This document shows, piece by piece, positions 43,027 to 51,236 of a DNA stretch of 64,000 bases (within the stretch, counting starts at the first letter, position 1; each line of letters starts with the position of its first letter). The position numbers and the translations under genes are program-made. Location of the stretch: the NCBI GenBank assembly GCA_019347675.1, contig JAHWKW010000006.1:93329-157328 (forward strand). The letters are read 5' to 3'. Below the pieces are notes generated by a model. That model had not been told where the DNA came from. It saw only the letters and a program-made list of their open reading frames with translations, and ran no database searches. The DNA is from Actinomycetota bacterium (lineage in GTDB: Bacteria > Actinomycetota > Nitriliruptoria > Nitriliruptorales > JAHWKO01).

Positions 43027-44087
43027 AGCAGCCCCTGCAGCGCCCGGACGGGGACGTCGAGCTCGGCGAGCATCGCCACGTCGTCCTGCGGTGTCCGCCC
43101 CAGCGTCGTGAGGTAGTTGCCGATGATCATCCCGTTGACGCCGCCGAGGATCCCCGCGGCTTGCAGGTCGCGCAGGGCGACCTCGCGGCCGCCGGCGTAA
43201 CGCAGCAGGGTCCACGGCAGGATCAGCCGGAACAGGGCGATCGCGTGGAGCGCTTCGCGCGGCTGGAGCGGACGGCGGTCGGCCAGCGGTGTCCCCGGTC
43301 GTGGGTTGAGGAAGTTCAGGGGTGTCTCCGAGGGTTCGAACGCCGCCAGCTGGAGCGCCAGCTCCGCGCGCTGAGCGCGGGTCTCGCCCATCCCCACGAT
43401 CCCGCCGGTGCACACGCGCATCCCGTGCTCGCGGACCAGATGCAGGGTCTCGGCTCGCTCCTCCCAGCTGTGGGAGGACACGATCCTGGCGAAGTAGGAA
43501 CGGGCGGTTTCGAGGTTGTGGTTGTAGGTGACCACGCCGGCGTCGGACAGCCGGCGGGCCTGGTGGCTGTCGAGGATGCCGGCGCTGACCGCCACGCCGA
43601 GCTCGGTGGTGGCGTGCACCGCCGCGACCAGATCGAGGATGTGGCGCAGGAGCCGCTCGTCGGGGCCGCGGACGGCGAACACCAGGCAGAACTCGGTGGC
43701 CCCGCTGTCCTGTGCCTCCCGGGCGGCTGCGGCCACCTCGTCGGGGTCCAGCAGCGGCTGCGGTTTCACCGGCGAGGGGAACACCGACGACTGCGAGCAG
43801 AACGCGCAGTCCTCAGGACAGCCGCCGGTCTTGGCCGACACGATCGACTCCAGGGAGACCTCCGGGCCGGCCCAGGCGAGCCGGACGCGGTGTGCCAGCG
43901 CGAGGAGGTCGTCGAGGTGGTCGTCGCCGAGCTCGGCGAGCGCGAACGCGGCGTCGACCTCGATCGGCTCCATCCGTCCGACGAGAGCCGCCTCCACGTC
44001 GCTCAGGAGACGGTCGGGGTCGGCGAGGTACGCGGCGACCTCGCCGAGGTCGGGACGCGGATCGAGGCGCGAGGGATCAGCCACCAC
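43023..44087 (-). CDS. bioB: Biotin synthase
   Basis: Inserts sulfur into dethiobiotin; radical-SAM enzyme. The 354-residue protein has SAKTGGCPEDCAFCSQS (Cys90, Cys94, Cys97) and YNHNLETARSYF. The segments HGMRVCTGGIVGMGET and LNFLNPRPGTPLAD, and the C-terminal GGVNGMIIGNYLTTLGR, complete the family signature, with the cysteine ligands of the auxiliary cluster in the middle domain. The start is GTG 44087. It is separated from bioD by a 345-base gap holding a 20-bp tandem array, but is on the same strand and coupled to bsaP downstream. Confidence 0.96.
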   Translation of the reverse strand: MVADPSRLDPRPDLGEVAAYLADPDRLLSDVEAALVGRMEPIEVDAAFALAELGDDHLDDLLALAHRVRLAWAGPEVSLESIVSAKTGGCPEDCAFCSQSSVFPSPVKPQPLLDPDEVAAAAREAQDSGATEFCLVFAVRGPDERLLRHILDLVAAVHATTELGVAVSAGILDSHQARRLSDAGVVTYNHNLETARSYFARIVSSHSWEERAETLHLVREHGMRVCTGGIVGMGETRAQRAELALQLAAFEPSETPLNFLNPRPGTPLADRRPLQPREALHAIALFRLILPWTLLRYAGGREVALRDLQAAGILGGVNGMIIGNYLTTLGRTPQDDVAMLAELDVPVRALQGLL

Positions 44088-44200
44088 GGACGCTCCTGGA
44101 TGATCGTTGGGTCACCGGCGCCCCAGCGTAGGCCGCACACGTCGGCCGGCGCGGGCGCGCCAGCACGCAGATGAGCGCGTCGCCCGCCGGGCGGTGCCGG

Positions 44201-44435
44201 CCGGCGGTGTCAGGTGCGGGCCGGAGCTGTCAGGTGCGGGGCGGCGGTGTCAGGTGCGGGCCGGAGCTGTCAGGTGCGGGGCGGCGGTGTCAGGTGCGGG
44301 CCGGAGCTGTCAGGGTGCGGGGCGGCGGTGTCAGGTGCGGGCCGGAGCTGTCAGGGTGCGGGGCGGCGGTGTCAGGTGCGGGCCGGAGCTGTCAGGTGGC
44401 GGGGCGGCGGAGACAGGTGCCCGCCGGGGCTGTCA
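44201..44435. repeat. 20-bp tandem array between bioD and bioB
   Basis: About twelve half-units of 20-21 bp alternate between GGCGGTGTCAGGTGCGGGCC and GGAGCTGTCAGGTGCGGGGC types, giving a 40-bp higher-order unit. On the minus strand each half-unit reads CACCTGACA, with a TGA in it. The last half-unit supplies the stop codon of bioD (44433-44435). The unit next to it is degenerate (GAGACAGG), and three units carry an extra G. The gene-free stretch 44088-44432 holds only this array plus 110 bases upstream of bioB in which no further signal is seen. Confidence 0.95.
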
Positions 44436-45176
44436 GGGGTCCTCGTGCGCGACCGCGAGGCCCTCGCTTCGGTCCCAGACGCCGCCGAGCTCGGGAGCGA
44501 ACCACCCGCAGCAGCGCCCGAGCCGGGGGACGCCGGCGAGGTCCAGTCGGGGAACCACGCCCGAGAGCCCGCACGGCGAGAGGCGGTCCAGTTCGGCGAG
44601 GTTGGTGCGGGTCGCCAGGTCCGGGTCGGGCGGGTAGCCGCACACCACCAGCCCGGCGAGCGCAACGCCCCGCGCGGCGAGCGCCTCCACGGTCAGCGTG
44701 GTGTGGTTGAGCGTGCCCAGGCCCGGCCGGGCGACGACCACGACCGGAAACTGCAGCGCAGCAGCCACGTCGACCACGGTCGTCCCGTCGGTGCCCAGCT
44801 CCACCAGCAGGCCACCGGCGCCCTCCACCACCAGGACCGCGCCGGGTTGGTCGGCCGCCGCGGCGGTGGGTGCGGCCAGGAGCTGCGTGCGTGTCAGTTG
44901 GCGCCCCGCGAGGCGGGCGCCCACGGCCGGGGCGACAGCCGGGTCGATGCGCGGTCCGCAGACGGCGGTCAGGCCCGTCAGCGACCGCACCGTGGCGGCG
45001 TCGTCGTCGCCGTCGGCGACGCCCGACTGCACCGGTTTGACGTAGACCACGTCGTGCCCTGCGTCGGCCCAGCAGCGCGCGAGTGCAGCGGCCACGACCG
45101 TCTTGCCCACTGCGGTGTCCGTGCCGCTGACGACCACGCCGCGGGGCGGGGTGGGTGGAGACGGTGACCCGGTCAC
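44433..45176 (-). CDS. bioD: Dethiobiotin synthetase
   Basis: ATP-dependent closure of the ureido ring of dethiobiotin. The 247-residue protein has VVSGTDTAVGKTVVAAAL (P-loop with the GTDTxVGKT signature), VKPVQSG, LVVEGAGGLLVELG (the Glu-Gly-Ala-Gly-Gly motif) and VVVARPGLGTLNHTTLTVEAL. GTG 45176 overlaps the bioF stop by four bases. Its own stop codon is part of the first unit of the 20-bp array. Confidence 0.95.
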   Translation of the reverse strand: MTGSPSPPTPPRGVVVSGTDTAVGKTVVAAALARCWADAGHDVVYVKPVQSGVADGDDDAATVRSLTGLTAVCGPRIDPAVAPAVGARLAGRQLTRTQLLAAPTAAAADQPGAVLVVEGAGGLLVELGTDGTTVVDVAAALQFPVVVVARPGLGTLNHTTLTVEALAARGVALAGLVVCGYPPDPDLATRTNLAELDRLSPCGLSGVVPRLDLAGVPRLGRCCGWFAPELGGVWDRSEGLAVAHEDP

Positions 45177-46369
45177 GCCGCCGTCGCGGTCACCGCGTCG
45201 GTGAAGGCGTCGATCGCGAGGGCGATGTCCGCGTCGGTGTGCGTGGCCATCACGGTCGCGCGGAGACGTGCCGTGCCTTCTGGCACCGACGGGGGACGGA
45301 TCGCGACGGCGAGCACTCCGCGGCGGGCGAGAGCCGCCATGGCGTCGAGCGTGGCGCGGTTGCTCCCGACCACGACGGGCACGATGCACGCGTGGGGTTC
45401 GGCCACAGCCAGGCCGGCGGCGGTGACGCCAGCGGCGAGCCCACGGGCGTGGGCGACCGCACGTGTACGCCGCTGCGGTTCCTGGCGTGCGAGGCGCAGC
45501 GCACACGCCGCTGCGGCCACCGCCGGCGCGGCGAGGGCGGTGTCGAAGATGAACGGCCGTGCCCGGTTGGTCAGAAGCCGGATCAGCGGGGCGCGGCCGA
45601 CCACGAACCCGCCGGTCGAGCCCAGCGCCTTGGACAGGGTCCCGACCACGGCGTGCACCCGGCCTTCACAGCCCAGGGCCGCGACCGTTCCCCGCCCGTC
45701 GGGACCGACCACCCCGGTGCCGTGGGCGTCGTCGACCACGACTGCTGCGCCGTGCCGTTCCGCGGCGTCGCACAATGCGGGCAGCGGCGCGAGGTCGCCG
45801 TCCATGGAGAAGACCCCGTCGGTGACGAGCACGCGACGGCCGGGCGCATCGGCCAGGAGCCGCTCGGCGTGCTCCGCGTCGCCGTGGCGGTAGATCCGCA
45901 CCTCCGCCCGTGACAGCCGGCAGGCGTCGACGATCGAGGCGTGGTTCAGCTCGTCGGACACGATCGTGTCCCCGGGCCCGGCCGTCACCGTCAGCACGCC
46001 GAGGTTGGCCAGGTAGCCCGACGAGAACAGCAGCGCGGCCTCCTCGCCCTTCCAGTCAGCCAACGTCGCCTCGAGCTCGCGGTGGGCTGCCTGCCCACCC
46101 GTGATCAGCCGCGAGGCACCCGACCCGGCACCGTGGGCGATCGCGGCGTCCGCGGCCGCTTCGGCGACGCGGCGATCGGTCGCCAGGCCGAGGTAGTTGT
46201 TGCTGCACAGGTGCAGCAGCCGGGGCGGGGCGCCGGGCTCCGGCGGCTCCTGCAGCTCGATCCACGGCTGGGGTCCGCCGGTGAGGTGGCGGAGATCGCG
46301 GAGCAGGTCCGCGTCGGCCAGCGCGTCCAGTTCGGCCGGCACCCACCCCAGGGGATCGTCGGGGCTCAC
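45173..46369 (-). CDS. bioF: 8-amino-7-oxononanoate synthase
   Basis: PLP-dependent condensation of pimeloyl-ACP or -CoA with alanine. The 398-residue protein has NNYLGLATDRRV, GSGASRLITGGQAAHRELE, SDELNHASIVDACRLS, VVDDAHGTGVVGPDG (Asp and His of the cofactor site) and VGTLSKALGSTGGF with the PLP lysine. GTG 46369 overlaps the bioA stop and its end overlaps bioD, so bioA-bioF-bioD form a tightly coupled operon. Confidence 0.96.
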   Translation of the reverse strand: MSPDDPLGWVPAELDALADADLLRDLRHLTGGPQPWIELQEPPEPGAPPRLLHLCSNNYLGLATDRRVAEAAADAAIAHGAGSGASRLITGGQAAHRELEATLADWKGEEAALLFSSGYLANLGVLTVTAGPGDTIVSDELNHASIVDACRLSRAEVRIYRHGDAEHAERLLADAPGRRVLVTDGVFSMDGDLAPLPALCDAAERHGAAVVVDDAHGTGVVGPDGRGTVAALGCEGRVHAVVGTLSKALGSTGGFVVGRAPLIRLLTNRARPFIFDTALAAPAVAAAACALRLARQEPQRRTRAVAHARGLAAGVTAAGLAVAEPHACIVPVVVGSNRATLDAMAALARRGVLAVAIRPPSVPEGTARLRATVMATHTDADIALAIDAFTDAVTATAA

Positions 46370-47730
46370 CGAGCCAGCTCGCGGGTGACGCGATCGATCG
46401 CTGCGGTGGTGGCTGCCGCCAGGTGACTCAGGTCGTGGTCGTCCATGGCCGGTGCGGGCATGAGCACGACCACGTCGCCCAGTGGCCGCAGGATGATCCC
46501 GTCGTCGACCAGCGCCTCGCAGACCCGCTTCCCGGCGAGGAGCTGCGGGGGGAACGGCGTCTTGGTGGGGCGGTCGGCGACCAGCTCGATGCCGCACATC
46601 AGGCCGCGCTGGCGGACGTCGCCGACGTGGGGCAGGTCCCGGGTCGGGGCGAGCGCGTCGGCCAGGATGGCGGCCTTGTGACGCACGATCGCCGGCAGAT
46701 CCTCGGCGACCAGCAGCTCCAGGTTGGCGTTCGCGACAGCGGCGGCCAGCGGGTTCCCGGAGTAGGAGTGGCCGTGGAAGAACGTGCGGCCCTGGGCCGG
46801 ATCGCCCAGGAACGCCTCGTAGATCGCTTCGGTGGCCAGCGTGGCGCTCATCGCGGTGTAGCCGCCCGTCAGGCCCTTCCCGACCGCCAACAGGTCGGGT
46901 GCGACCCGCTCGAGGTCACACGCGAACGTCGCCCCGGTCCGACCGAAGCCGGTGGCGACCTCGTCGACGATCAGGAGCACGCCGTGACGGTCGCAGATGT
47001 CGCGCAGCCGAGCGAGGTGGCCGTCGGGGGCGGTGATCATCCCGGCGGCGCCCTGCACCAGCGGCTCGGTGATGACGGCCGCGACCAGGTGACCGTCGCG
47101 GGTCAGGACGTCGTCGAGCGCGTCGGCGCAGGCCAGACCACAGTCCGGGTGGGTGAGCCCCAGCGGACAGCGGTAGCAGTACGGCGACGGGATCCGGCGG
47201 GTCTCGAACAGCAGCTCGCGGTACAGGGCGTGGAACGTGTCGAAGCCGCCGACGCTGACCGCGCCGAGCGTGTCACCGTGGTAGGCGTTGTCGAGGCAGA
47301 CGAACAGCCGCCGCTGATCCTCGCCGCGGTGTCGCCAGAATGCGAACGCCATCTTCAGGGCCACCTCGACCGCGGCCGCCCCGTTCTCGCTGAAGAACAC
47401 CCGGGTCAGCCCGTCGGGTGCGAGGTCGACCAGCCGCTCGGCCAGCTCCACGGCAGGCGGGTTGGTCAACCCCAGGAAGGTGGCGTGAGGCAGGCGGTCC
47501 ACCTGCTGGTGCAGGGCCGCGAGGAGCTCTGGCCGGTCGTGGCCCCACAGGTTGACCCACAGCGAGGAGTTGCCGTCGAGGAACCGGCGCCCGTCGGTGG
47601 TGACGAGCCAGCAGCCCTCCCCGCGCTCCACCACGAGCGGGGCGTCCTTGACCCAGGCCGCCTGCTGGGTGAACGGGTGCCACACGTAACGGTGGTCGCG
47701 GGTGGCGAGGTCGGCCGTGCGGTGGTCCAT
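46366..47730 (-). CDS. bioA: Adenosylmethionine-8-amino-7-oxononanoate aminotransferase
   Basis: Converts 8-amino-7-oxononanoate to 7,8-diaminononanoate with SAM as amino donor. The 454-residue class III aminotransferase has VWHPFTQQAAW, LDGNSSLWVNLWGH, FFSENGAAAVEVALKMAF, AYHGDTLGAVSVGG, LLIVDEVATGFGRTG (PLP Asp) and AVGKGLTGGY (PLP Lys). The C-terminal RPLGDVVVLMPA is typical. ATG 47730 is the first gene of the biotin operon. A TACGCT box nine bases upstream suggests a leaderless transcript. No BirA-type operator was recognised. Confidence 0.96.
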   Translation of the reverse strand: MDHRTADLATRDHRYVWHPFTQQAAWVKDAPLVVERGEGCWLVTTDGRRFLDGNSSLWVNLWGHDRPELLAALHQQVDRLPHATFLGLTNPPAVELAERLVDLAPDGLTRVFFSENGAAAVEVALKMAFAFWRHRGEDQRRLFVCLDNAYHGDTLGAVSVGGFDTFHALYRELLFETRRIPSPYCYRCPLGLTHPDCGLACADALDDVLTRDGHLVAAVITEPLVQGAAGMITAPDGHLARLRDICDRHGVLLIVDEVATGFGRTGATFACDLERVAPDLLAVGKGLTGGYTAMSATLATEAIYEAFLGDPAQGRTFFHGHSYSGNPLAAAVANANLELLVAEDLPAIVRHKAAILADALAPTRDLPHVGDVRQRGLMCGIELVADRPTKTPFPPQLLAGKRVCEALVDDGIILRPLGDVVVLMPAPAMDDHDLSHLAAATTAAIDRVTRELAR

Positions 47731-47739
47731 GGCGGCGGA

Positions 47740-47745
47740 AGCGTA
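47740..47745 (-). promoter_or_regulatory. Candidate -10 box (TACGCT) of the biotin operon
   Basis: On the minus strand TACGCT ends nine bases before the bioA ATG, with no Shine-Dalgarno sequence between. This fits a leaderless start. The rest of the 195-base gap to the HNH gene shows no clear -35 or operator. Confidence 0.4.
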
Positions 47746-47925
47746 GCCGGCGCAGATGTCGCTGCGGCAGCGATCATCGCAGGATGGTGGATCACGCACC
47801 GTGAGGCTGGCGCCGCACGTGTGACCGTGTCCGCGCGCGTGTCGTGTCCTGCTCCCTACCGTGCGGCACGTCGGGTGCAGCTCGTGGCTCGATGGCGACA
47901 CGGTAGGTGCCACGGGTCTCGCTGC

Positions 47926-49572
47926 TCAGGGCTGTGCGGGTCGGATGTCGGGGGATCTGCAGGTGGGCGGTGACCGGCTGGGCTCGGGCAGGGGCGGCCG
48001 GCCGGGCTCGGGCAGGGGCTGCTGGGGGCCCCCGGGGAACTTCGCAGCATCGTCAACGCGGTCCCGACCAGCGCGCTCGCCACTGGGGCTGCCGCGGCTG
48101 GGGCTGCCACGTCTTGGAGTGCCGCCGCTTCCGCTGCCGCCGGTACTGCTGCGGCCGTTGTCGCCGGGCTCCACCCGGTCGGCGCTGTCGCTGCGGCCGG
48201 TGAGGTGGGTCAGGTCGGTGAGGTGGGTCAGGTCGGTGAGGTCGGCGCGGCCGGTGTGGCGGGCACGGGCTTGGGAGGCGGTCTCGCGCAGCGCGGTTGC
48301 GCGGTCGGGGGAGGTGGTGGTCACGGTCGCGTGGTCGTCGAGGGCGATGTCCCAGCCGCCGTGGTGGTGCATGGCGTGGTGGGCGGCGCACAGGGGGATC
48401 AGCCGGTGGATGTCGGTGTGCCCGCCGTGGTCCCACCAGTCGGCGTGGTGCAGCACGCACCAGGCCAGCGGCATGGCGCATCCGGGCCAGCGGCACCCGC
48501 CGTCTCGCACCCGGGCGGCGTCGCGCTGGTCGCGGCTGGCGTAGCGGCGGGTGCGTCCGAGCCACAGCGGACGGTGGTCGCAGTCGGTGACCAGCCACGC
48601 CATGTCGGCCTCGCAGCACAGCTGCTCCAGCGCCTGCGGGGGACAGGGCCCCCACCACGACAAGGTCGCGGGGTCGGCGGCGCGCCCCGCGCGCGCTTCC
48701 TGGGTGGCGAGTGGCACGACCGCGGTGATCTGCGGCGTGACCCCACCGTTGGCGGGTAGGCGCCCGCCGCGCAGTGCGATGTCGGCCAGCTGTTCGAGCG
48801 CGTCGGCCATGCGCTGGCCGTAGGAGCGGACATCGTCGGTGCCGTGGGGGGCGGCCAGGGCGTGCAGCGCCTCAGCCAGGCGTTCACCGGCCAGCTGGTG
48901 CAGCCGCCCTTGGGTGAACACCGACCCGTGCCCGTCGGGTGTCAGGGTGAAGGTGCGCTGTTCGTAGGCGCGGCGCCCGTCGCGGCGGGCTGCCGCGTCC
49001 GCGTCGGCGGCTGCTTGCAGGCGCCGACCCAGCTGGCGCACCTGAGCCGCGTCGCCGCGTCTGGCTTGGGCCAGCAGCGGCCGTTCGGCGTCGTGGGCGT
49101 CGGGCAGGGTCTTGGCGGCTTGGGTGATCGCGGTGGCGTGATCGACGCTGATGTCACCGTCGGCCAGCGCGTCCCGCGTCGACGACAGCCCGGCGTCCAA
49201 GGTGGTGGCGGTGTCGGTGTCCTTCTTGGCTTGCGTGGCGGTCATGCGCAGGTTGGACTGCAGCCAGCCCTGCAGGGACCGCTGACCCAACCGCCGGTGG
49301 GTCCCACGCCGCGCCATGGTCGCAACCGCCCCCAGCTTCGCCGCGGACAGCCGGTTCATCTGGGTGTCAAGCACCTGCACCCAGCGCGAGTCCTCCCCGG
49401 CGGGCAAGGTCGCCGCGTCGACCGCCACGATCGCGTCGACCACGGCCACCAGCGCGTCCAACAGGTCACCACCGCCGCCGCCGTCCCCGTCGACGCCCAC
49501 CTCGGGACGCGCGTCGACATCCGAGCCCGGCTCCTGTGAACCAGTACGTAGTAACGCAGTCCGTGAACACAT
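47926..49572 (-). CDS. DUF222 / HNH endonuclease (13E12 repeat family)
   Basis: A 548-residue protein. The N-terminal two thirds are the helical DUF222 domain (VQVLDTQMNRLSAAKLGAVATMARRG; GDISVDHATAITQAAKTLPD). It is followed by an HNH motif: CRWPGCAMPLAWCVLHHADWWDHGGHTDIHRLIPLCAAHHAMHHH, with paired Cys zinc ligands and the HH/N/H centre. The C-terminal 120 residues are low-complexity, including a Leu-Thr-Asp repeat from an 18-bp DNA repeat (48196-48250). ATG 49572 lies inside a near-consensus SOS box, the arrangement seen in mycobacterial 13E12 genes; an upstream GTG at 49614 is less likely. Probably DNA-damage induced. Confidence 0.88.
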   Translation of the reverse strand: MCSRTALLRTGSQEPGSDVDARPEVGVDGDGGGGGDLLDALVAVVDAIVAVDAATLPAGEDSRWVQVLDTQMNRLSAAKLGAVATMARRGTHRRLGQRSLQGWLQSNLRMTATQAKKDTDTATTLDAGLSSTRDALADGDISVDHATAITQAAKTLPDAHDAERPLLAQARRGDAAQVRQLGRRLQAAADADAAARRDGRRAYEQRTFTLTPDGHGSVFTQGRLHQLAGERLAEALHALAAPHGTDDVRSYGQRMADALEQLADIALRGGRLPANGGVTPQITAVVPLATQEARAGRAADPATLSWWGPCPPQALEQLCCEADMAWLVTDCDHRPLWLGRTRRYASRDQRDAARVRDGGCRWPGCAMPLAWCVLHHADWWDHGGHTDIHRLIPLCAAHHAMHHHGGWDIALDDHATVTTTSPDRATALRETASQARARHTGRADLTDLTHLTDLTHLTGRSDSADRVEPGDNGRSSTGGSGSGGTPRRGSPSRGSPSGERAGRDRVDDAAKFPGGPQQPLPEPGRPPLPEPSRSPPTCRSPDIRPAQP

Positions 49573-49578
49573 GTTCGA
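49563..49578 (-). promoter_or_regulatory. SOS (LexA) box overlapping the HNH gene start
   Basis: On the minus strand TCGAACATGTGTTCAC matches 14 of 16 positions of the mycobacterial SOS consensus TCGAAC-N4-GTTCGA, including the full GAAC-N4-GTTC core. The ATG at 49572-49570 falls in the spacer. Confidence 0.75.
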
Positions 49579-49697
49579 ATCATGCCATGCCGGTGCGACA
49601 CGCCGCCCGACCACGCCACCCTTGCGTGTGGACAGCTGTGGTCACCACGACCCAGTCCTGCGGCAGTCAGTGGTGCCTGCGATCCCCGCCCAGCCGG

Positions 49698-50783
49698 TCA
49701 CTCGTCCGGCCACGCGGTCGCGGCGTGGGGAGGGGCCGCGGTGCGATCGGCAGGCTCCTCGGTCGGCCGGGTTGCGTCAGAATCATCAGTGGGCTGTTCG
49801 GGTTGGGACGTGCTGTCAGCCTCTCCCGCCGGCACCTCCTCGTCGTTGGGGCGTCGGCCGGAGGGATCGACATCCGGCACCGGCCGCTTGGTCCGGACGG
49901 TCGTTCCGGACTCGTCGACATGGACCAGGTACTGCGTGAGCGGGTACCGGTTGGCGATCGGGTTCCCGAACGGATCCCTCGGGTAGACGGTGTCGATGTT
50001 CGCGAAGCCGGCCTCGTTCAGGTCGCCGATCTCGATCGGGCGCCCGCGTCCGTCGTAGACGTGGACGTCTTCCAGCGGCTGGCCATCGGCGTCGAACAGG
50101 TAGAGGTTGGTGATCGGTTCGCCGTCGGGGTGCCGCAGGACGGGCGGTTGCAACGTCTCCTGCGGCACGTGCACGTCCGCGGCGCCCGTGACGCCACTCA
50201 TCGCCTCGACCGTGATCAGGACCACAACGACCGCGGCCCCCAGATCCAGGGCTCTCCACGGTCGCCGATGGTCGCGTTCGTCCCGACCGACCTTGACGCT
50301 GGTAACGATCGCGGCTGCGGCCGCGATCAGGCCCAACGGTCCCCGGCCGGGGAAGGGGACCTGGCGCCACCACGGCCCGCCACCGATGATGAGGGAAACG
50401 CCAGCCACGACCGCCCATCCCCGCAGCGCCCACCACGCGGGCCGCAGCTGGGGCAGGAACTCCACGACCTCACGAACGACCGGCTGATCACGCAGCCGCT
50501 CGATCCGCACGGTGACCCACCCCGCTAGCCGACGCATCCGACGCCGTTTCGCGATCGCCGGTTCGGGCAGGCCGGCGGAGTGGCGGACCTCGGCCGCGTA
50601 CGCCGCGGGATCGACGAGTTCCCGTTCGAGGCTGGCCTCGTCCTCAGCCGCCAGCTCCAGCAGGTGCTGCTGGAGATCATCGAGCAGGTCGGCGCGTTCA
50701 GCCGGGGGGAGGTCGTCGAAGTGATGCGCGACGTCGGCGACGAACTCGCTGACCCGGTCAGAGACGCCCGTGGTGGTCTTCAT
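49698..50783 (-). CDS. HAAS-type membrane protein partnered with PadR
   Basis: A 361-residue protein. Residues 1-70 (FDDLPPAERADLLDDLQQHLLELAAEDEASLERELVDPAAYAAEVR) resemble the HAAS helical domain that is typically encoded next to PadR regulators. Hydrophobic spans lie near residues 120-138, 150-165 and 178-196. The extracytoplasmic part has YLFDADGQPLEDVHVYDGRGRPIEIGDLNE, then a Pro/Glu/Thr-rich acidic tail. ATG 50783 overlaps the padR stop as ATGA. It probably tunes the PadR regulator or is its regulated partner; function unproven. Confidence 0.75.
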   Translation of the reverse strand: MKTTTGVSDRVSEFVADVAHHFDDLPPAERADLLDDLQQHLLELAAEDEASLERELVDPAAYAAEVRHSAGLPEPAIAKRRRMRRLAGWVTVRIERLRDQPVVREVVEFLPQLRPAWWALRGWAVVAGVSLIIGGGPWWRQVPFPGRGPLGLIAAAAAIVTSVKVGRDERDHRRPWRALDLGAAVVVVLITVEAMSGVTGAADVHVPQETLQPPVLRHPDGEPITNLYLFDADGQPLEDVHVYDGRGRPIEIGDLNEAGFANIDTVYPRDPFGNPIANRYPLTQYLVHVDESGTTVRTKRPVPDVDPSGRRPNDEEVPAGEADSTSQPEQPTDDSDATRPTEEPADRTAAPPHAATAWPDE

Positions 50784-51109
50784 GCGGCAAGCCTCTCGGG
50801 CAGCAGGTGGTCGACGGTCTCGGCGAACCGACGCCAGTCCTTCGCAGCGACCTCCAGTTGATCGCGGCCGGCGTCGTTGAGGGCGTAGTACTTGCGGTTT
50901 GGACCCTCGTCCGACGGCTTGACGTAGGAGGTCAGCAGACCTGAGTGGAACAGCCGACGCAGCGTCCCGTACACCGAAGCGTCCCCGATGCCGTCGAGCC
51001 CGCTCTCGCGGAGCCGGCGGACGATGTCGTAGCCGTAGCCGTCCTCGGCCGCCAGCACCGCCAGGACCGCCAGATCGAGGACACCTTTCAGCAGCTGCGT
51101 CCGGTCCAC
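50780..51109 (-). CDS. PadR family transcriptional regulator
   Basis: A 109-residue winged-helix regulator: LKGVLDLAVLAVLAAEDGYGYDIVRRLRESG, ASVYGTLRRLFHSGLLTSYV and GPNRKYYALNDAGRDQL, the PadR signature with the YY(x)LT wing. GTG 51109. A perfect 8-bp palindrome 46 bases upstream, CTACTGTG-N5-CACAGTAG, is the likely operator and implies autoregulation. Coupled by ATGA to the HAAS-type membrane gene. Confidence 0.93.
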   Translation of the reverse strand: MDRTQLLKGVLDLAVLAVLAAEDGYGYDIVRRLRESGLDGIGDASVYGTLRRLFHSGLLTSYVKPSDEGPNRKYYALNDAGRDQLEVAAKDWRRFAETVDHLLPERLAA

Positions 51110-51154
51110 ATCCCGTCCCTCTCTCGCGGGTCACACAGTACCGCGCGACGCACT

Positions 51155-51175
51155 CTACTGTGCATGACACAGTAG
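51155..51175. promoter_or_regulatory. Palindromic operator, probable PadR site
   Basis: CTACTGTG (51155-51162) and CACAGTAG (51168-51175) are perfect inverted halves around CATGA. A lone half-site CACAGTA lies at 51134-51140. PadR proteins usually bind such spaced palindromes in their own promoters. It lies between padR and the divergent NYN gene. Confidence 0.75.
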
Positions 51176-51223
51176 TCAAGGTCGCGCTGCGCTGCCGGTC
51201 GCGGCGGGGGCGCAGCACACCGG

Positions 51224-51229
51224 TACCGT
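51224..51229 (+). promoter_or_regulatory. Candidate -10 box (TACCGT) of the NYN gene, leaderless arrangement
   Basis: TACCGT ends seven bases before the ATG at 51237, with no ribosome-binding site between. The spacing equals that of the SDR gene. Confidence 0.4.
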
Positions 51230-51236
51230 CACCGCT

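Noticed and set aside
44201..44435. Possible CRISPR array
   Set aside because: Units are contiguous 20-21 bp repeats without unique spacers, and no cas genes are nearby.
44107..44710. Plus-strand open frames through the 20-bp array encoding Gly/Arg/Cys-rich repeats
   Set aside because: They are translations of the repeat and of antisense bioD; there is no ribosome site or family match.
49573..49585. GTTCGAATC resembling the T-arm of a tRNA
   Set aside because: No acceptor, D or anticodon arms can be built around it; the palindrome is explained by the SOS box.
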